A model generated the notes under the pieces. That model was not told the DNA's origin. It did not search any database and saw only the letters and a list, made by a program, of their open reading frames with translations. The translations under genes were made by a program, and so were the position numbers. A DNA stretch of 64,000 nt, from assembly GCA_027627225.1 (NCBI GenBank), contig CM051034.1:43492048-43556047 (forward strand). Reading direction: 5' to 3'. This document shows positions 36,101 to 45,789 of this stretch, piece by piece. How positions within the stretch are numbered: position 1 is the stretch's first letter; each line of letters opens with the position of its first letter. Source of the stretch: Congeria kusceri. Taxonomy: Eukaryota > Mollusca > Bivalvia > Myida > Dreissenidae.

Positions 36101-37848
36101 TTTTTAAGTTCAGCTTTTAAATTATTAATATATTGAACATTATCATCTGTGAGAGTTTTTTCTAGTTCTTCGATTTCGAGTTTAAGTTGCTTTTCACGAT
36201 TGTTAGTCGATTTCTTCTTATAGGAACTGTAAGATATAGCTTTGCCCCTTATTTCCATAAGTAAAGTATCGAGAAAAAGTTGATCATCAATCGTGAATTG
36301 TATGTCTTGATCTTTTATATCAGACATGTTATCAAAATTATAAACGGGGACCATATATTGTTGTTTAATTTCGTTTATTTTTTTATTAATAGTGTTTAAG
36401 TAGACGATATCACCTAACAGATTATTATTATGCTTCCATAGACCTTTGCCATGGCTAAAATTAGTAAATTGTAAAGACATGATTACAATTGAGTGATCGG
36501 ATTGGAAACTTGGTAGAATGTTTACATCGACGAATGCTGGTAATAAAAGCGGTGATAAAAGGAAAAAATCAAGCCTAGCTTGTTGTATGGGGTTTGTTCG
36601 TCGCCATGTGTATCGTTTCGAAACAGGGTAGTTAACTCTGAAAGGGTCGGAAAGATTGCGTTCTTCAATATGCTTTATAACAGTTTGTCTTGCATTTTTA
36701 TTATTCAGTGTTTTATAATTATCGTAATCCAGATTTGGGTCTAATACTAAATTAAAGTCACCACAAATCAAGAAAGAATCATTACTAATTGTGTCAATTT
36801 TCTGGAAGATATTGTTAAAAAAGTCCGGGATATCAGTGTTTGGCCCATAGATAGTAACAATGGTAATTCTGGTTTCACCGAGATTTAAATCAAGCAGAAT
36901 AAAGTTTCCTTGGTCATCATAATAAACGTTATGTATTTTGTACTCAAGTTTCTTTGAAAGGAAAATTGCAACACCGCGGGAATTGGAAGAGCCATAACTC
37001 ATAAAACATTCTGCCCCCCATTCTGAGTAAATAGTTTTATATTGATCGCAAACAAAATGTGTATCTTGAAGACATAATATGTCACAATTTGTATCTTTTA
37101 AATATTGAAATACTTGTAATCTTTTCTTTATGCCCTGGATGCCTCTGCAGTTTAAAGATAATATTTTAAGGGAACACATTAGCGAGAAGCATGAAATAGG
37201 TGATTATAGTGATATGTAAAAGCAGGTGCATCGGTTTGAACGCAATAAGCAGGATCTCCATATAAGGAACGGAAGCAACAAAAAAGTATAAACAATAAAC
37301 AAACAAACATAAAAGAATACTGACTACTTTGACAGACAACCTAAGCATGGATTTCCTCTATAAACACTTAAAAGGAAGTTAATCATCGTGCATTAATATA
37401 TTGGCATATATATGCAATTGGAAATATATCAGGTTTAGATACAACAATGTCTCAATAGACCAAAAATTTAAGAAATGTAGCAGTTGTATACACTTCTATT
37501 CAGGAAAAATTATGAAAAAAATCTCTATATTTACTCATAAAACATTCATTTATCATTTAATTTATTGAAAGCTGGGAAAAAAAAACTAGTATTAGAACGT
37601 GTTGTATTTGATAACGTTCTAGAAAAAAAAGGCTACTATTGCTATAATATTGTAGTATGCAGTGCCCTGGAACAGTTTCTTATAAATCTTATCATATTAA
37701 TATTTATTAACTGAAGTTCTGAACAGAGAATAAAATTGGAACATGTTGTGCATTGTAATAATTTCTTATAAATGTATCTTATAAAAACAAGAATTTCAAA
37801 TATGCATATACATTTCTTGTAGGGAGAATTAAAATTTAAATCAAAATT
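33172..37848 (-). mobile_element. L1/Tx1-like LINE with candidate 13-bp target duplication
   Basis: TTAAATCAAAATT occurs at 33,172-33,184 and 37,836-37,848. Between them, on the minus strand, lie a 656-bp leader, one long ORF2, a 3' region of about 390 bp and a poly-A tail (T run, 33,183-33,204). The minus-strand insertion site reads GTGCTTT/AATTTTG, compatible with the TT/AA preference of L1 endonucleases. No ORF1 is visible in the leader, so the copy is probably 5'-truncated before ORF2 or belongs to a family without ORF1. Confidence 0.75.
33595..37179 (-). pseudogene. LINE ORF2: APE endonuclease-reverse transcriptase, one nonsense codon
   Basis: The frame is 1,195 codons, broken once by a TGA at 34,585-34,587; the reading continues in the same frame through the intergap to 33,595. 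The N-terminal apurinic-type endonuclease shows LNCRG (9-13), QDTHF (38-42), GDFN (140-143), RLDFFL (about 202) and SDHS (227-230). The reverse transcriptase shows KSPGSSGF (482-489), WRPITLLN (543-550), LIDFEKAFDS (610-619), QGDPLS (671-676) and the catalytic FADD (712-715). After the stop comes the usual C-terminal region with FQYRIVHRIIGTN and a Cys-His motif (CTFC ... H ... C). The TGA follows CCA and would be CGA (Arg) before a C-to-T change, a classic methyl-CpG mutation. All catalytic residues remain. Closest in feel to L1/Tx1 elements; family assignment is from motifs only. Confidence 0.9.
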
Positions 37849-39684
37849 AAAGCACTCACGGATTTTGCCGATATGACATGACGCTGCACCTGGCGAATAC
37901 ACGCACGCACTTCACGAGGTGTCCTTGACCTTGCATAATTTGGCGCGAATATCTAGAAAACACGTTTTTATCATGGAAATACATGTCACAAATATGTTAC
38001 ACATGTCACGAATGTTGTGTGTATTTAGAAAGCATTGCTTAAATCGACCGTGAGTAGTTAAGACGTAATTTACGAATAACGCGTATAAAACCTAAATATC
38101 GCTCTTACGTAAATAAAAGTAAGTGTAACACTTGCCTATTATAATATATATTAAACCTATTTAAATTATCCATAGATAGAAACTCACGAGTATTGAGCTA
38201 TGAGACACAAACATTCGCATCAAACTGCTGTACTTGGCCATTTACGGCACATGAACACTGAAACTTTCTTTTAAATGTAATTTTCATATATTTGCTGACG
38301 ACATATTTTATATGTTTGAACAGTTACTCGTCGAACGGATGTCGGCTTCAAATCAAAGGCTTGCTTCGCACTTTGACGCTGAAATCACGTGCAGCATATT
38401 TAAAATCGCGGCAAGATTTTAGTATTACTAAGAACGGGTCGCCATGCAGCATGTGCGCGAGTAAAATGCAAAAGTGTGAAATGGTTTAACATTGAATGTT
38501 TTAACAGTTGGATTTAATTATTTTATATACTTTAAAAAGCCATTTTGAAATTGGGGTTCTCGCGTTGATAGCCAAAGCGTGACAGCAAATTAATTTCACC
38601 AAAAAAAAAATAAAGTTGCACAAAATTATTAATAGGAATTACATATCTTTACGACAAAATCGTGGTATGTTATAAAAAAGCGAATTATTTCTCAACACCC
38701 ATGGAAAGCGTGCGTTTACTGCTGCTGTTAAATGCAATGATACATGTATATTTTTTACCACAGCCTTGTCATGTAAAAAGATCGCGTTAAAAAAATAAAT
38801 GTCGATGTGCCGTAATGCGAATATAAATTGTAAGCTGTTTTAAAGTAACGGCGGTTCGCGCAGCATACCCGCTCGTTCGTCCGGGTATTGACCAAAGTGT
38901 ATTAAAATCAATAAATCTGTAAAATTCCAAATTCTAATCAAGTATGAACTTGTTTCTCGTTATTTAATAAATAGATCTAGTAACTTCATTTATTGTAGCT
39001 ACCTTTTCTTCACACTTTATATCGTTCAATAACTAACTTGAACAGTTAAACGATGTATTTTGTAATAACCATACATGTCTTAAGTATTAAATAAGTTTTT
39101 AGTCACATATTTAAGTTTGTATTGAAATACCAAGGTATAATACATTTTGATTTTTTTTAAATATAAAATGTACATATTTTCGGAAGTTACATTTCGGACG
39201 CATGTTTACATATACAACCCAATGCATTTGATTATATTTATGCTAGCTATACAATACACTATAGTTAAAACTGTCGGATTCACATGCTATTACTTATATT
39301 TGGGGGTTATTCTTACAGTATTTTAAAAACATACATTTGAAGTTTCTTTAAAAAAAAAAAAACTTAAAATAATGGCACAAAACATTGATAGTATGTTGTA
39401 TTACCAAAAATATTAAGTTAAACCATGTATTATGCTTCATATATAGAATGAAAACTATTTAGTTATATATAATTGATTAATACATATAAATTACTATAAT
39501 TATGCAAGGTAAATGTGAAGTATATATACATGAAAAAATCAGCAAAAAATAAACAAAAAATAATTATTTATAAATGAAGAAATTATATAACTTATATGTG
39601 TGGGTGTTTTTTTTTATACATATATATTGGTATATAATCTTGCAAAAATAAGAGCGCGCGCGAAAGTGCCCTTTTTAGGAATTA
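37849..39684. other. AT-rich DNA, no gene seen
   Basis: Low-copy AT-rich sequence between the two LINEs. The frame at 38,292-38,489 has no supporting context. Nothing recognisable. Confidence 0.45.
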
Positions 39685-39800
39685 GCACCCTGCCCTTTTA
39701 AAATTCTGGCTGGAGCTCTGATAGAGGACCGTGATCGCACGCATATGGAAAAGCGGCGTGAGCTGTATCCGTGATCGTATCCGTCGTCTGCATGTAGCGT
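39685..39800 (+). repeat. Diverged copy of repeat family J
   Basis: ACCCTGCCCTTTTAAAATTC then TGGCTGGAGCTCTGATAG parallels CCCTGCCATTTACGC then TTAGCTGGAGCACTGA at 46,196-46,233, followed by a similar series of CCGT/ATCCG phrases. It faces opposite to the copy at 32,785, so the two may once have been ends of one larger element around the LINE. Similarity is loose. Confidence 0.4.
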
Positions 39801-40127
39801 TTCCATGTGCGCGTATCGTACTTGCGTAATATGCTATTATGTATACATCTTGTATGTTATTTATAGACGGTACATTATTTCTTGATTTACGAAATAATTT
39901 TGCGTTGTTTGTCGGCTACAACGATTTGGAGTTCTGATGCGTAGGAATTCAACAACTGTATTCATTGTGACGTTACTTTCATTAATAAACGCTGAACGAA
40001 TGATGTCAGAATCGGAACTACATGTTTGCGTTGTTTATGGGTGGTATTACAATGGAATCGTGTGCCTTGATTAAGTACAACATTTAGATCTATACGTTTA
40101 AAACGAATCTTAGTACTATGTGTATGA
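39801..40127. other. No feature seen
   Basis: AT-rich spacer leading into the target-site duplication of the second LINE. Nothing recognisable. Confidence 0.4.
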
Positions 40128-40339
40128 ATTTATGAACAGAACAGAACAGAACAGGATTTTATTACACATAAACTTTACAGTTTCTAGTGTTAAACAAAAT
40201 GATAATACAAAATACATGAATATAGTAAGTCGTTGTTTTTCTTACAGATAAATAATAAATTGGTAATGGATGAACTATACAGATATTTTAGACAAACATG
40301 ATAACAGAGTATCTGGCTATATATGTAACTGCTTTAATA

Positions 40340-40670
40340 TGTCGTTGTATCCATAAAATAAATCAATATCTATGTAAAGAATAAAAAATAATACCATTTG
40401 AGTCACCGTCAAATGTGAGTAGTACACAGAATACCGAATTTTATGTATTACTTAATGTTAATGCAACAACTCCATCAACATACAATGGTTACACAACATG
40501 ATCCATAAAATAAATCAATATCTTTTTAAGGACAAAAGGTAGTGCAAATTGAATCATAATAAAATTTTAGTAATACACAGAATACCGAATTTTATTTATA
40601 CTTGATGTTAATGCAACAACTCTATCAGCATACAATAGTTACACAACATGATCAATAAAATAAATCAATA

Positions 40671-40709
<39 letters not shown>

Positions 40710-40770
40710 CAAAACAGAAAATATTACAATTTGAATCGTAGTAAAATATTAGTAGTACCCAGAAGAACTT
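40340..40770 (-). repeat. Threefold 150-bp repeat in the LINE 3' region
   Basis: ATCCATAAAATAAATCAATA begins near 40,350 and 40,501; ATCAATAAAATAAATCAATA begins near 40,651. The first two copies are followed by ACACAGAATACCGAATTTTA and by GTTAATGCAACAACTC. The third copy is interrupted by a poly-T run (about 40,674-40,709), which is a poly-A tract on the element's sense strand. Confidence 0.85.
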
Positions 40771-40861
40771 GGTAGAAGCCTATCACTTTATGGCATAATG
40801 TATCATAATGAATTCAGTCTACAGTTATACATATAACTCCACCGTTACATATATAACACAG

Positions 40862-43800
40862 TTATACATTTCTTTGAGTGTAAACTTGGCGAATAGTTAG
40901 TGCCTCTGCTATGAACTTGCCTAACTTGAACATTTCACTTTTACTTTTTGTGGATAATAACTGTATGAGTTTAAACATGCTAGGTCTGACTCTATAATAA
41001 GTTTTAATGTATTTTCCTCTGATTATGGCAAAATTGGGGCATTTCAACAGAAAGTGGAATTCGTCTTCCACTTCGTTGCTGTCACATAATTGGCAGAGTC
41101 GCATATTTCTTTCCATTCTATCATACCTACCCGTCTGAATTCTAAGGTTATGTGCACAGATGCGTAGTTTCGTTATCGCTATTCTTAGATTTCTTGACAA
41201 AATCGTCTCGAGATATGATTCAAAAGAGAAGGTTTTTTTTAATGCTTTGTATACAATAAGTACCCTATTATCTTCAATATCTCGTTTCCACTCTTGTAGG
41301 AATTCGTCGATAACTCTTTGTTTAAACAAGGACATAAAAGTTGCCTCATTTATTTGTGAGTTATTTGACCACACATAATTAAATCCGTATTTACATAGTA
41401 AGTCCCTGACCTTTCCGAACCAATTACATTTATTATCCTTTAAGTCAGCCAAACCTTCTTCCAGTATGGATCGTACTATAATGTTTTCACTTTTAGTTAT
41501 TTTAAACCAATATTTTACTATGCGTACATATCTGTTAATATATAACGGGTATCTACCAAGTTCGCCGTAAATGCCTACATTTGAAGTTGATTTCCTTACA
41601 CCAAGAACAGCTTTGCAGAATTTAAGGTGCAGTTTTTCCAACTCGCTACACTTTGAAAAACCCCATAATTCGCACGAGTATGTAATAGTTGAAGCAACAA
41701 ACGCATCAAACAACTGTAAAGCTACCTTAGGTGTACAACTATAGTTTTTCAAGTTTGATAGCAATATATTTAGTGCCTTTAGACCCTTACCGCGCAGAGT
41801 GTTAGTATTGAGATTAAAGTTCCCTGTATAATTAAGTGTTACCCCCAGATATATAAAATCATTTACAATGTCTATGTTTTCGTTACCATATACCCACCGC
41901 TCATTACGTTTGATAGTTCCGCGTTTGCGGAAAACAATAATTTTGGTTTTTGTAATGTTGACTTGCAAACCCCAGGTATTACAATATTCATATAAACGGT
42001 CGATAGACTGTTGTAGATCTTCCGGCGTTTCACCTATGACAACCATATCGTCTGCAAATAGAAGTAGAATTAAACATATGTCTTGTGTATTTATTCCCGC
42101 ATTATGTCTATTTTGTAAAAACATTTCAAGATCGTCTACGAAAAGAGAAAAAAGTATCGGCGAGGTTATCTCCCCCTGCCTTAGCCCGACTGCTATATTA
42201 AAATATTCGGAGTATGTGTTGCAATGTCTAACACAACATTTGACTGATTGGTACATACTGCGTATAATGCGCAACATTTTGCCGTCCACATTCGACTTAT
42301 ATAACTTTAGCCATAATGCATTTAAATATATGGAATCAAAGCAACGTTTCATATCAATAAAACAACAATACAATCGTCTATTCATATTAACATATTTTTC
42401 AATAATTGAATTTATTATGAAAACTGCATCTATGGTTGACCTGCATTTTCTAAATCCGAACTGCGCGTCAGATATAACATCATTGTTTTCGCACCAAATC
42501 GATATTCGCTGATTGAGTATACATGTAAACAGTTTTCCAAAGTTACTTAATAAGGTGATGCCTCTATAATTACTAGGATCTGATTTATCTCCCTTCTTAT
42601 ATATAGGTATTATAATCCCTTCTGTCCAAGCTAACGGGAATTTACCAGTATTTAAAATTATGTTAAAAATCGTTGTTATATAACCAGCCAAAATATCGCA
42701 GGCTTCTATAAAATATTCGTTTAGCAAATTATCTAAACCAGGCGATTTACATTTCTTTAAGAGGGCAATAGCTTTAACTACTTCGTTATATGTAATTTGG
42801 TTATCAAGGTCACCTAGCACATTATCGAAATTTTCGAAGTCATGGTTCGAGTTAAATTCTTCTGCATTAGCATTATAAGTAAGATTTTCGTCCGAAAACA
42901 TTTGCTGAAAATGATTTTTAAAATCATTTAGCGACGTATTACTATTGTAACAATGTGTATTCTGCGACCTAAAGTACTTCCAAAATTCCTTGGGTTTTTT
43001 CCGTTTAAGGTCTTCGAATTGTTTACAGCGTTTAAGATTGTATGCTTTGCGTTTATTTTTTGTAATCATTTTAAATTTACTTTTTAATTGGCACATTTTA
43101 ACTCTATCAGTATCGATATGTGAGTTATTATATATATGCAATGCATCTTTATACGACTGTTTCGCTTCACTACAATCTTGATCAAACCATTTATCGCTGT
43201 CCGATATAGTTTGTCGTTCAAATTGTGGATATTTTTTAACGCGTTTGATAAATAATGGGTCTGCCACCTCTCTTAAAATATTTGTGAAATTTTTAACTAT
43301 TGTGTCAGTATTTGCGTTATTTGGATCTACGTGACTGTGAATTAGATTGTTAAAATCCGTTGCCTTGCTTATTAAACCATCTCGGAAATGCTGTTTTTCA
43401 TCATCCCTCCATTTCACCTGCTCGCTTATGTATGGTTTGTATACTGCAACTCGCAAGTTGCATTTTATATTAAACGACAGCGGGGCATGATCACTGTAAT
43501 TATTAAACTCTTTTACACTAAAGTTATCTACTATATTAAAGGAATGTTCACTTAGAATCAAATAATCGATGACACTTGCACCATGAGTATTAAAACATGT
43601 GTATTTACCAATGCTATAATCCGAGCCCAATCTCCCGTTAGCAATTCTCAATGTCGTGGCCTTACATAGGTCAAGTAAATTATTTCCTTGAGTGTTACTT
43701 CCCTTATCCATCGAGAATCTTGGTAGCGTGTTATCAGCTAAATAGTATTCGGGGTCAATATCGTATACATAAGAATCACAGAGAATAGCATCACATTTAC

Positions 43801-44290
43801 ACGCTGTTCTAGCGTTAAAATCCCCAGCTATCATTACTGTACCCAACCCTTGAAAATGGTTAATATCGCTACCGAGACTTTCAAACAGGTCCGTATCTAT
43901 CAAGTTGGCCATCGGCGATTCGCTTCCCCACATATATACTGCTGCAATAAAAATATCTTCATTATTGTTAAAAAACGTTTTATCTAGTTTAAGCCATATT
44001 ATGGTGTCGTGAATATTCTTAACAACCGATATTCCACTGGTTAAGCTACTGCGCGTGTATATTACTATACCGCCACTATTGCGCTTGGCTTGCCTGTGTC
44101 TATATTTCCTAAAAATGTTATTACAATCGTACCCAGAAAGTTCTATTTTGCTTGCTTTGTCAGTCCATGATTCTAACAATATAATTAAATCATACTGTGA
44201 TAAAAGAGTAACGAAATCCGGATCCTCCCGCTTGGCTGCACTCAAACCATTGCAGTTCCAAACTATACACTTAAGTCCATCCGGCCCCTC
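40862..44290 (-). CDS. LINE ORF2: APE endonuclease-reverse transcriptase, in frame with ORF1
   Basis: The open frame begins directly after the ORF1 TAG and runs 1,142 codons to a stop at 40,862. There is no ATG before the endonuclease: the frame reads EGPDGLKCIVWNCNGLSAAK, and the WNCNG motif is the conserved endonuclease start. Numbering from the SAAKR segment: GDFNARTA 141-148, IDYLILS about 226, SDHAPL 251-256. The reverse transcriptase has KSPGLDN (500-506), NYRGITLLS (559-567), FIDMKRCFDS (629-638), LRQGEITSP (698-706) and catalytic FADD (730-733). A C-terminal CQLC ... H ... C motif lies near residue 1,060. The first in-frame Met is about residue 105, inside the endonuclease domain, so normal initiation could not give a complete protein. 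I place it in the Jockey/CR1/I group of APE-type LINEs by motif only. Confidence 0.9.
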   Translation of the reverse strand, partial: EGPDGLKCIVWNCNGLSAAKREDPDFVTLLSQYDLIILLESWTDKASKIELSGYDCNNIFRKYRHRQAKRNSGGIVIYTRSSLTSGISVVKNIHDTIIWLKLDKTFFNNNEDIFIAAVYMWGSESPMANLIDTDLFESLGSDINHFQGLGTVMIAGDFNARTACKCDAILCDSYVYDIDPEYYLADNTLPRFSMDKGSNTQGNNLLDLCKATTLRIANGRLGSDYSIGKYTCFNTHGASVIDYLILSEHSFNIVDNFSVKEFNNYSDHAPLSFNIKCNLRVAVYKPYISEQVKWRDDEKQHFRDGLISKATDFNNLIHSHVDPNNANTDTIVKNFTNILREVADPLFIKRVKKYPQFERQTISDSDKWFDQDCSEAKQSYKDALHIYNNSHIDTDRVKMCQLKSKFKMITKNKRKAYNLKRCKQFEDLKRKKPKEFWKYFRSQNTHCYNSNTSLNDFKNHFQQMFSDENLTYNANAEEFNSNHDFENFDNVLGDLDNQITYNEVVKAIALLKKCKSPGLDNLLNEYFIEACDILAGYITTIFNIILNTGKFPLAWTEGIIIPIYKKGDKSDPSNYRGITLLSNFGKLFTCILNQRISIWCENNDVISDAQFGFRKCRSTIDAVFIINSIIEKYVNMNRRLYCCFIDMKRCFDSIYLNALWLKLYKSNVDGKMLRIIRSMYQSVKCCVRHCNTYSEYFNIAVGLRQGEITSPILFSLFVDDLEMFLQNRHNAGINTQDICLILLLFADDMVVIGETPEDLQQSIDRLYEYCNTWGLQVNITKTKIIVFRKRGTIKRNERWVYGNENIDIVNDFIYLGVTLNYTGNFNLNTNTLRGKGLKALNILLSNLKNYSCTPKVALQLFDAFVASTITYSCELWGFSKCSELEKLHLKFCKAVLGVRKSTSNVGIYGELGRYPLYINRYVRIVKYWFKITKSENIIVRSILEEGLADLKDNKCNWFGKVRDLLCKYGFNYVWSNNSQINEATFMSLFKQRVIDEFLQEWKRDIEDNRVLIVYKALKKTFSFESYLETILSRNLRIAITKLRICAHNLRIQTGRYDRMERNMRLCQLCDSNEVEDEFHFLLKCPNFAIIRGKYIKTYYRVRPSMFKLIQLLSTKSKSEMFKLGKFIAEALTIRQVYTQRNV

Positions 44291-45385
44291 CTATGCATCC
44301 TTTATTGGCCTGCCGTCGATGTATAAAGTGTCGTATGACACCCACGCCCGTTTTCCCGCCTGTTTTTCCTCTTTGGCTCTTTTGAAGAGACGCCTCCTTT
44401 TAAGTGCAACTTCCGGTGGGAACTGCTCTGTGACGTAAAACGGTGTTCCCATTAAATTTCGGCTGCTCCCGCGGACCTGCTCTCTGTCATTAAAGAACGA
44501 GAATTTACATACGATGCTTCGGTGCCTCCCATCGCCGCCGTTTCCGGCAGGTCTGATTCCGTTTGTGATTTTGTGGCCCATCCTGTGCACTCTCTCAAAT
44601 CTCATGGCAGCCACCGCTTCCTTGGTAAATTTTAGCTTCTCCGACATGAATGATCTCACTATTTCTTCGCATTTTGTCGGCGTTTCATTTTCTTCCTCTG
44701 GGATATTGCCGAATATTAGATTGTTTCTCATACTCTGTGATTGCACATAGTTCATGTCATCTCTTAGTCTGTTGTTAGCCTGTTCCAGGTCAGATATCCT
44801 TCTCCTTGCCCCCTCTATGTCAATGCCCACGGAATCTATTTTGTTTTCCACCCTGTCGACTTTTTCCCTAGAATCCTTGGTGACTGTACCCATGTGTAAC
44901 CATAGTTTTTTGAATTCCTTTTCAAAATTGTCCATTTTCCTCTCTAGTCCCTCGAGTACCTTAAATCGTGCGTCCATATCGTTTAGTTTTAGATCCATTT
45001 TACCAAGCATGGCTATAATGTCCGAGTTTGTTGGCCCCATATTGTTTTGGCACGTTTTGCTTTCCATAGTTATAAACAGATTCGGCTCGCCGATTTGGTT
45101 TGTATCACTCACTCTACTTAGCTCGTCGGATGCGCAACTGTTGCTCACGTTAATCCCCTCGTTAATTCCTTCGTCAATATCACTCACACTACTTAGTCCG
45201 TCAAATACGTTACTTATGCTCACGGTAATCTCCTCGTGATATAACACAGAGTTGGCTTCGCCCAATACCTGGCTGATTAATCCAAGCCCCCCTGGCGATT
45301 TTTGCGTATTTACACGTTTGCTAGCTTCAAAATCCTCCCCACTTTCACTTCTTTTCTTCTTTTCTTTTCTTTTTCTTCCTGTCAT
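44291..45385 (-). CDS. LINE ORF1: coiled-coil/RRM-like RNA-binding protein
   Basis: A 364-residue protein starting MTGRKRKEKKKRSESGEDFE, a basic N-terminus suited to nucleic-acid binding or nuclear entry. An acidic, Ser-rich stretch follows. A coiled coil spans about residues 125-215 (IAMLGKMDLKLNDMDARFKV, then ERKMDNFEKEFKKLW and further heptads). The C-terminal half looks like the L1 ORF1/transposase-22 fold: RNNLIFGNIPEEENETP, VHRMGHK, RSIVCKFSFFNDREQV, GTPFYVTEQFPPEV and LYIDGRPIKDA. Such proteins trimerise and coat the element RNA. It ends in TAG at 44,291-44,293, immediately followed in the same frame by ORF2. Confidence 0.85.
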   Translation of the reverse strand: MTGRKRKEKKKRSESGEDFEASKRVNTQKSPGGLGLISQVLGEANSVLYHEEITVSISNVFDGLSSVSDIDEGINEGINVSNSCASDELSRVSDTNQIGEPNLFITMESKTCQNNMGPTNSDIIAMLGKMDLKLNDMDARFKVLEGLERKMDNFEKEFKKLWLHMGTVTKDSREKVDRVENKIDSVGIDIEGARRRISDLEQANNRLRDDMNYVQSQSMRNNLIFGNIPEEENETPTKCEEIVRSFMSEKLKFTKEAVAAMRFERVHRMGHKITNGIRPAGNGGDGRHRSIVCKFSFFNDREQVRGSSRNLMGTPFYVTEQFPPEVALKRRRLFKRAKEEKQAGKRAWVSYDTLYIDGRPIKDA

Positions 45386-45553
45386 TTCAATAACATTTTT
45401 TACACTGGTACCAAGTTCACATTATATCCTTTATTTGATATTAAAATTATGATTTTCCTATTAAAAACCATATTAAAGTTGACAAAATATATCCAAATCT
45501 TGCCAGAGCTCAAAAAAACACGTCTGCTCGTCTCGGCTTACTATTTATGAACA

Positions 45554-45789
45554 TGCATACATTCTAGTTGATTGCTAAATGCACTATGATACGTGTAACC
45601 AATTAGAAATGTGCTAATAAAACAAACAAACAAACAGGTTTTGCTGAGTACGTGTTTTGACGGCTGTACAGTTGATAATGGCAATAACAGTGGAGCATTG
45701 TCGATTCATTAAAGCCCATAAATTGTTTGTAAAATATTTTGGATGAAAAGTACATAATGTATCGCGTCCTGAGAAAACCTGCATTATGG
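45554..45789. other. Spacer
   Basis: Short AT-rich spacer with AAACAAACAAACAAACAGG at about 45,620. No feature supported. Confidence 0.4.

Larger units (their letters stand above)
40128..45553 (-). mobile_element. Full-length two-ORF LINE with target-site duplication
   Basis: ATTTATGAACA is found at 40,128-40,138 and 45,543-45,553, bounding about 5.4 kb. On the minus strand the element starts AGTAAGCCGAGACGAGCAG, has a leader of about 157 nt, ORF1, ORF2 and a 3' region of about 700 nt. It ends in a short tandem tail (CTGTT)n, seen as GAACAGAACAGAACAG at 40,134-40,150. A short-repeat tail rather than plain poly-A is typical of CR1/L2/I-type elements. The tail unit overlaps the first bases of the duplication, so the exact boundary is uncertain by about 5 nt. 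Both reading frames are free of frameshifts, so this is a young and possibly mobile copy. Confidence 0.8.

Noticed and set aside
37166..37348. LINE ORF1 in the leader of the first LINE
   Set aside because: A 60-residue hydrophobic frame with no coiled coil or RRM-like motif.
41868..45239. Plus-strand frames of 127-214 codons
   Set aside because: They are antisense shadows of the LINE ORF1 and ORF2.
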